NCBI GenBank assembly: GCA_035293805.1
Contig: DATGMD010000076.1
Coordinates: 1 to 23,361 of the forward strand
Reading direction: 5' to 3'
Length of the DNA stretch: 23,361 nucleotides
Source of the DNA: JAJPHF01 sp035293805
GTDB lineage: Bacteria; Chloroflexota; UBA6077; JAJPHF01
The notes beneath the pieces were generated by a model. The model ran no database searches. It was not told where the DNA came from and saw only the letters and a program-made list of their open reading frames with translations. Shown here piece after piece: positions 21,873 to 23,361 of this stretch; position 1 is the first letter of the stretch; each line of letters begins with the position of its first letter. A program made the position numbers and the translations under genes.

Positions 21873-21903
21873 AGGGAGACCGCGGGGAAGCACGCGGCTC
21901 CCT
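21873..21903. repeat. Long imperfect hairpin between the binding-protein and amidohydrolase genes
   Basis: AGGGAG-A-CCGCG pairs with CGCGG-CTCCCT (11 pairs, one bulged A) around an 8-base loop. It lies 105 bases after the stop of the binding-protein gene and 89 bases before the amidohydrolase start, both on the minus strand. It may attenuate transcript read-through; no T-run is seen. Confidence 0.4.
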
Positions 21904-22008
21904 GTCCTGTCGCGAGCAGCGATAGGTGTGAGCGGCCAGCGACGGCGCCTGACCGGTCTCGTCCTCCGCATCCCGCACGCCGACCGTCGGCGGCGAGGGG
22001 CCGCCCTG

Positions 22009-23040
22009 CTAGCGGCTGGCCATAGCTTCCTGCCGGTAGCGGTCGTCGGCGTAGCGGCTCAGGCTGCTCCCATCCGGCACCTGCCCCTCGGCGGCCAGCA
22101 CATCCAACACCGTCTGCGAGCCCTCCACGGTCAGCTCGGCGTCGCGCGGGATGATGCGGCCCGGGTTGTCGCGGAAGTACAGGTCCCAGGTCCGCCCCAT
22201 CACCTCGGCTGGCTGGTGCAGCGCCTGCGCGGCCAGGGCCACGGCCTGGTCGCGGTTCGCGGGCTCGTGCAGCCAACGGTGCGCGTCGACTACGGCCCGC
22301 ATGAAGCCGACCACCTGCTCGCGATTCTGCTCGGCCCAGCTCCGTCGCACGGCGTAGACCGTGAACTGGTAGTCCCGCGCGGTAGTGTAGTCCAGCAGCC
22401 GGTAGCCCTCGTCCTGCGCGCGGAAGTCGGCAGGCTGTGCGAGGATCGCCCCATCCGTGGCACCGGAAGTCAGCGCGGTGTAGCGGTTGGGCGTGCCGCC
22501 GAGGGGGATTAGGTCGACATCGTCTGCGGAGAGCCCATTGGCCTGCAGCATCAGGCGCAGGACGACGGTGCTACCGCCGACGAGGTCGGTCACGGCGATG
22601 CGACGGCCGCGGAGGTCGGCGTAACTCTGGATGTTGTCTCGGACGGCCAGCGCATAGGGGGGCCGGTTGACCTCGGCCCCCACGATGACGACGTCGCCGC
22701 CCTTCTCGACCGCACGGGCGACCGCATCGAGCGAGGTCTCGACCACGTCCACCGAACTGCTAACTAGCGCCTGGAGCGCCCGTGCGTCCGTGTCGAAGAC
22801 GTCGACGTCCATGGTGACAGTGTTCTGGGGGCCGATCGGGCCATCGCGAATGACGAACCACGGCCACTCGAAGGCCGTGAGCGCTACGATGCCGGCTTCG
22901 AAGTGGAGGGGCCGGTCCCGCTGCGCCAGCGTCGGGGTCGCTGCTATGCCGCCGACCAGCCCGCCAACGAGGCTCGCCGCCAGCACCACCACAAGCCCGT
23001 CCCGGCAGGCGCGCCCAACCGCGCTCACGACAGTGTGCAT
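22009..23040 (-). CDS. Sec-exported substrate-binding protein (NMT1-like), paralogue of 19480-20559
   Basis: A 343-residue exported receptor. I chose the ATG at 23040 because GGGAGGG lies 5 bases upstream and because a good Sec signal then begins the protein: ACRDGLVVVLAASLVGGLVGGIAATPTLAQ, with cleavage likely after TLA or LAQ. The mature domain matches the lipoprotein at 19480: LTAFEWPWFVIRDGPIGPQN, TDARALQALVSSSVDVVETSLDAVARAV, DLRGRRIAVTDLVGGSTVVLRLMLQANG, ILAQPADFRAQDEGYRLLDY and AHRWLHEPANRDQAV. In contrast to its paralogue it lacks a lipobox. No transporter membrane subunit is seen. The related pair around the amidohydrolase suggests duplication followed by different membrane anchoring. 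Confidence 0.88.
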   Translation of the reverse strand: MHTVVSAVGRACRDGLVVVLAASLVGGLVGGIAATPTLAQRDRPLHFEAGIVALTAFEWPWFVIRDGPIGPQNTVTMDVDVFDTDARALQALVSSSVDVVETSLDAVARAVEKGGDVVIVGAEVNRPPYALAVRDNIQSYADLRGRRIAVTDLVGGSTVVLRLMLQANGLSADDVDLIPLGGTPNRYTALTSGATDGAILAQPADFRAQDEGYRLLDYTTARDYQFTVYAVRRSWAEQNREQVVGFMRAVVDAHRWLHEPANRDQAVALAAQALHQPAEVMGRTWDLYFRDNPGRIIPRDAELTVEGSQTVLDVLAAEGQVPDGSSLSRYADDRYRQEAMASR

Positions 23041-23099
23041 GCAGCCCTCCCGATCCCCGTGACTCGCCCTAAGCACTCGGCCAGGGATACTGTGTAAGC

Positions 23100-23112
23100 T
23101 TGGCTTCGCCAA
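23100..23112. repeat. Small perfect hairpin between two binding-protein genes
   Basis: TTGGC-TTC-GCCAA lies 60 bases before the start of the gene at 22009-23040 and downstream of the partial gene at 23225, both on the minus strand. It could be a weak terminator or processing stem. Confidence 0.35.
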
Positions 23113-23224
23113 ACCTAGACACCAACCTGGGCTGACAGCTTAGGCGCGGCAAACGTAGCTGTACCAGCATCGCCGCGACGCCTGGGCGCCTGCGGTGTGG
23201 TGCTGACACGACAGCCGGCCCGGC

Positions 23225-23361
23225 TCAGCTCGGGTAGCGGCCCAGCTCCTGCACCGCGCGCTCGCAGAAGCGGTTGTCCACCACCTCGTCCAGACTGAGA
23301 TCGTGCTGCAAGTAGCCCACGCTCCGGAACCACGCGAGCTGGTCGGCCAGGTCCTGGCTGT
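23225..23361 (-). CDS. C-terminal end of another substrate-binding protein (partial)
   Basis: The last 45 codons of a minus-strand gene that enters from the right edge. It reads SQDLADQLAWFRSVGYLQ, HDLSLDEVVDNRFCERAVQE and LGRYPS before the TGA. The pattern of an aromatic helix (LAWFRSVGY), a D-x-x-x-D-E-V-V-D segment and RF-x-E-x-A-x-x-ELG is typical of the C-terminus of NMT1-like binding proteins. It differs from the ends of the two paralogues at 19480 and 22009, so it belongs to another subgroup. It is co-directional with the gene at 22009-23040 with a 184-base gap. Confidence 0.65.
   Translation of the reverse strand, partial: SQDLADQLAWFRSVGYLQHDLSLDEVVDNRFCERAVQELGRYPS

Overview
The window is a very GC-rich bacterial chromosomal segment of about 23.4 kb, packed with genes and carrying no rRNA or tRNA that I can recognise. 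Several features suggest a Chloroflexota-type bacterium (inference, moderate confidence). They are an imuB-DUF6504-dnaE2 mutagenesis cassette, a LexA box of the GAAC-N4-GTTC type, an archaeal/cyanobacterial-type CobT (TIGR00303 family), a Uma2 nuclease, and many short heptamer-based and CCCTCTCCC-type repeats in and between genes.

Left part, 1-9804, all on the minus strand, read from 9804 down. A perfect palindrome AGAACGTTTGTTCT abuts a TATATA island in front of one long co-directional gene run. The run encodes a tail-fibre-like protein, a head-tail adaptor-like protein, a scaffold-like coiled coil, an HK97-fold major capsid protein, a small structural protein, a beta-propeller tail protein and a holin-like membrane protein. 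ImuB, a DUF6504 protein and DnaE2 (cut by the window edge) follow. The last four genes overlap or nearly touch, so the error-prone polymerase module looks welded to a partial phage structural module under one SOS-type control site. Terminase, portal, tail tube, tape measure, integrase and lysin are not present here. This LexA-box / capsid / mutasome unit is the most interesting item in the window.

Middle part, 9898-15328, plus strand. A Uma2-family nuclease is followed by two tandem WapI-like immunity paralogues with no toxin. Next comes a vitamin block: CobT-like phosphoribosyltransferase, dihydropteroate synthase with a long N-terminal extension (ATGA overlap), and FolC.

Right part, 15378-23361, mixed strands. 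It holds a metabolic/transport neighbourhood: a MetE C-terminal-domain protein, four substrate-binding proteins (one without a signal peptide, one lipoprotein, one Sec-exported, one partial), a cysteine hydrolase, a heme-oxygenase-like diiron protein and an ACMSD-type amidohydrolase. No permease or ATPase is in view, and the substrate is unknown.

At least four short-repeat families decorate the window. Family B (CAGCTATCAGC-type inverted heptamers) fills all four untranslated gaps between 6017 and 8062 and supplies stop codons. Family A (GTGCTGA/TCAGCAC heptamers) sits at the cobT/folP junction, at the folP end and inside the folC N-terminus. Family C (CCCTCTCCC...GGGAGAGGG) and family D (a longer G/C-rich palindrome) are inserted in frame inside dnaE2, imuB and the adaptor gene, so they are translated.
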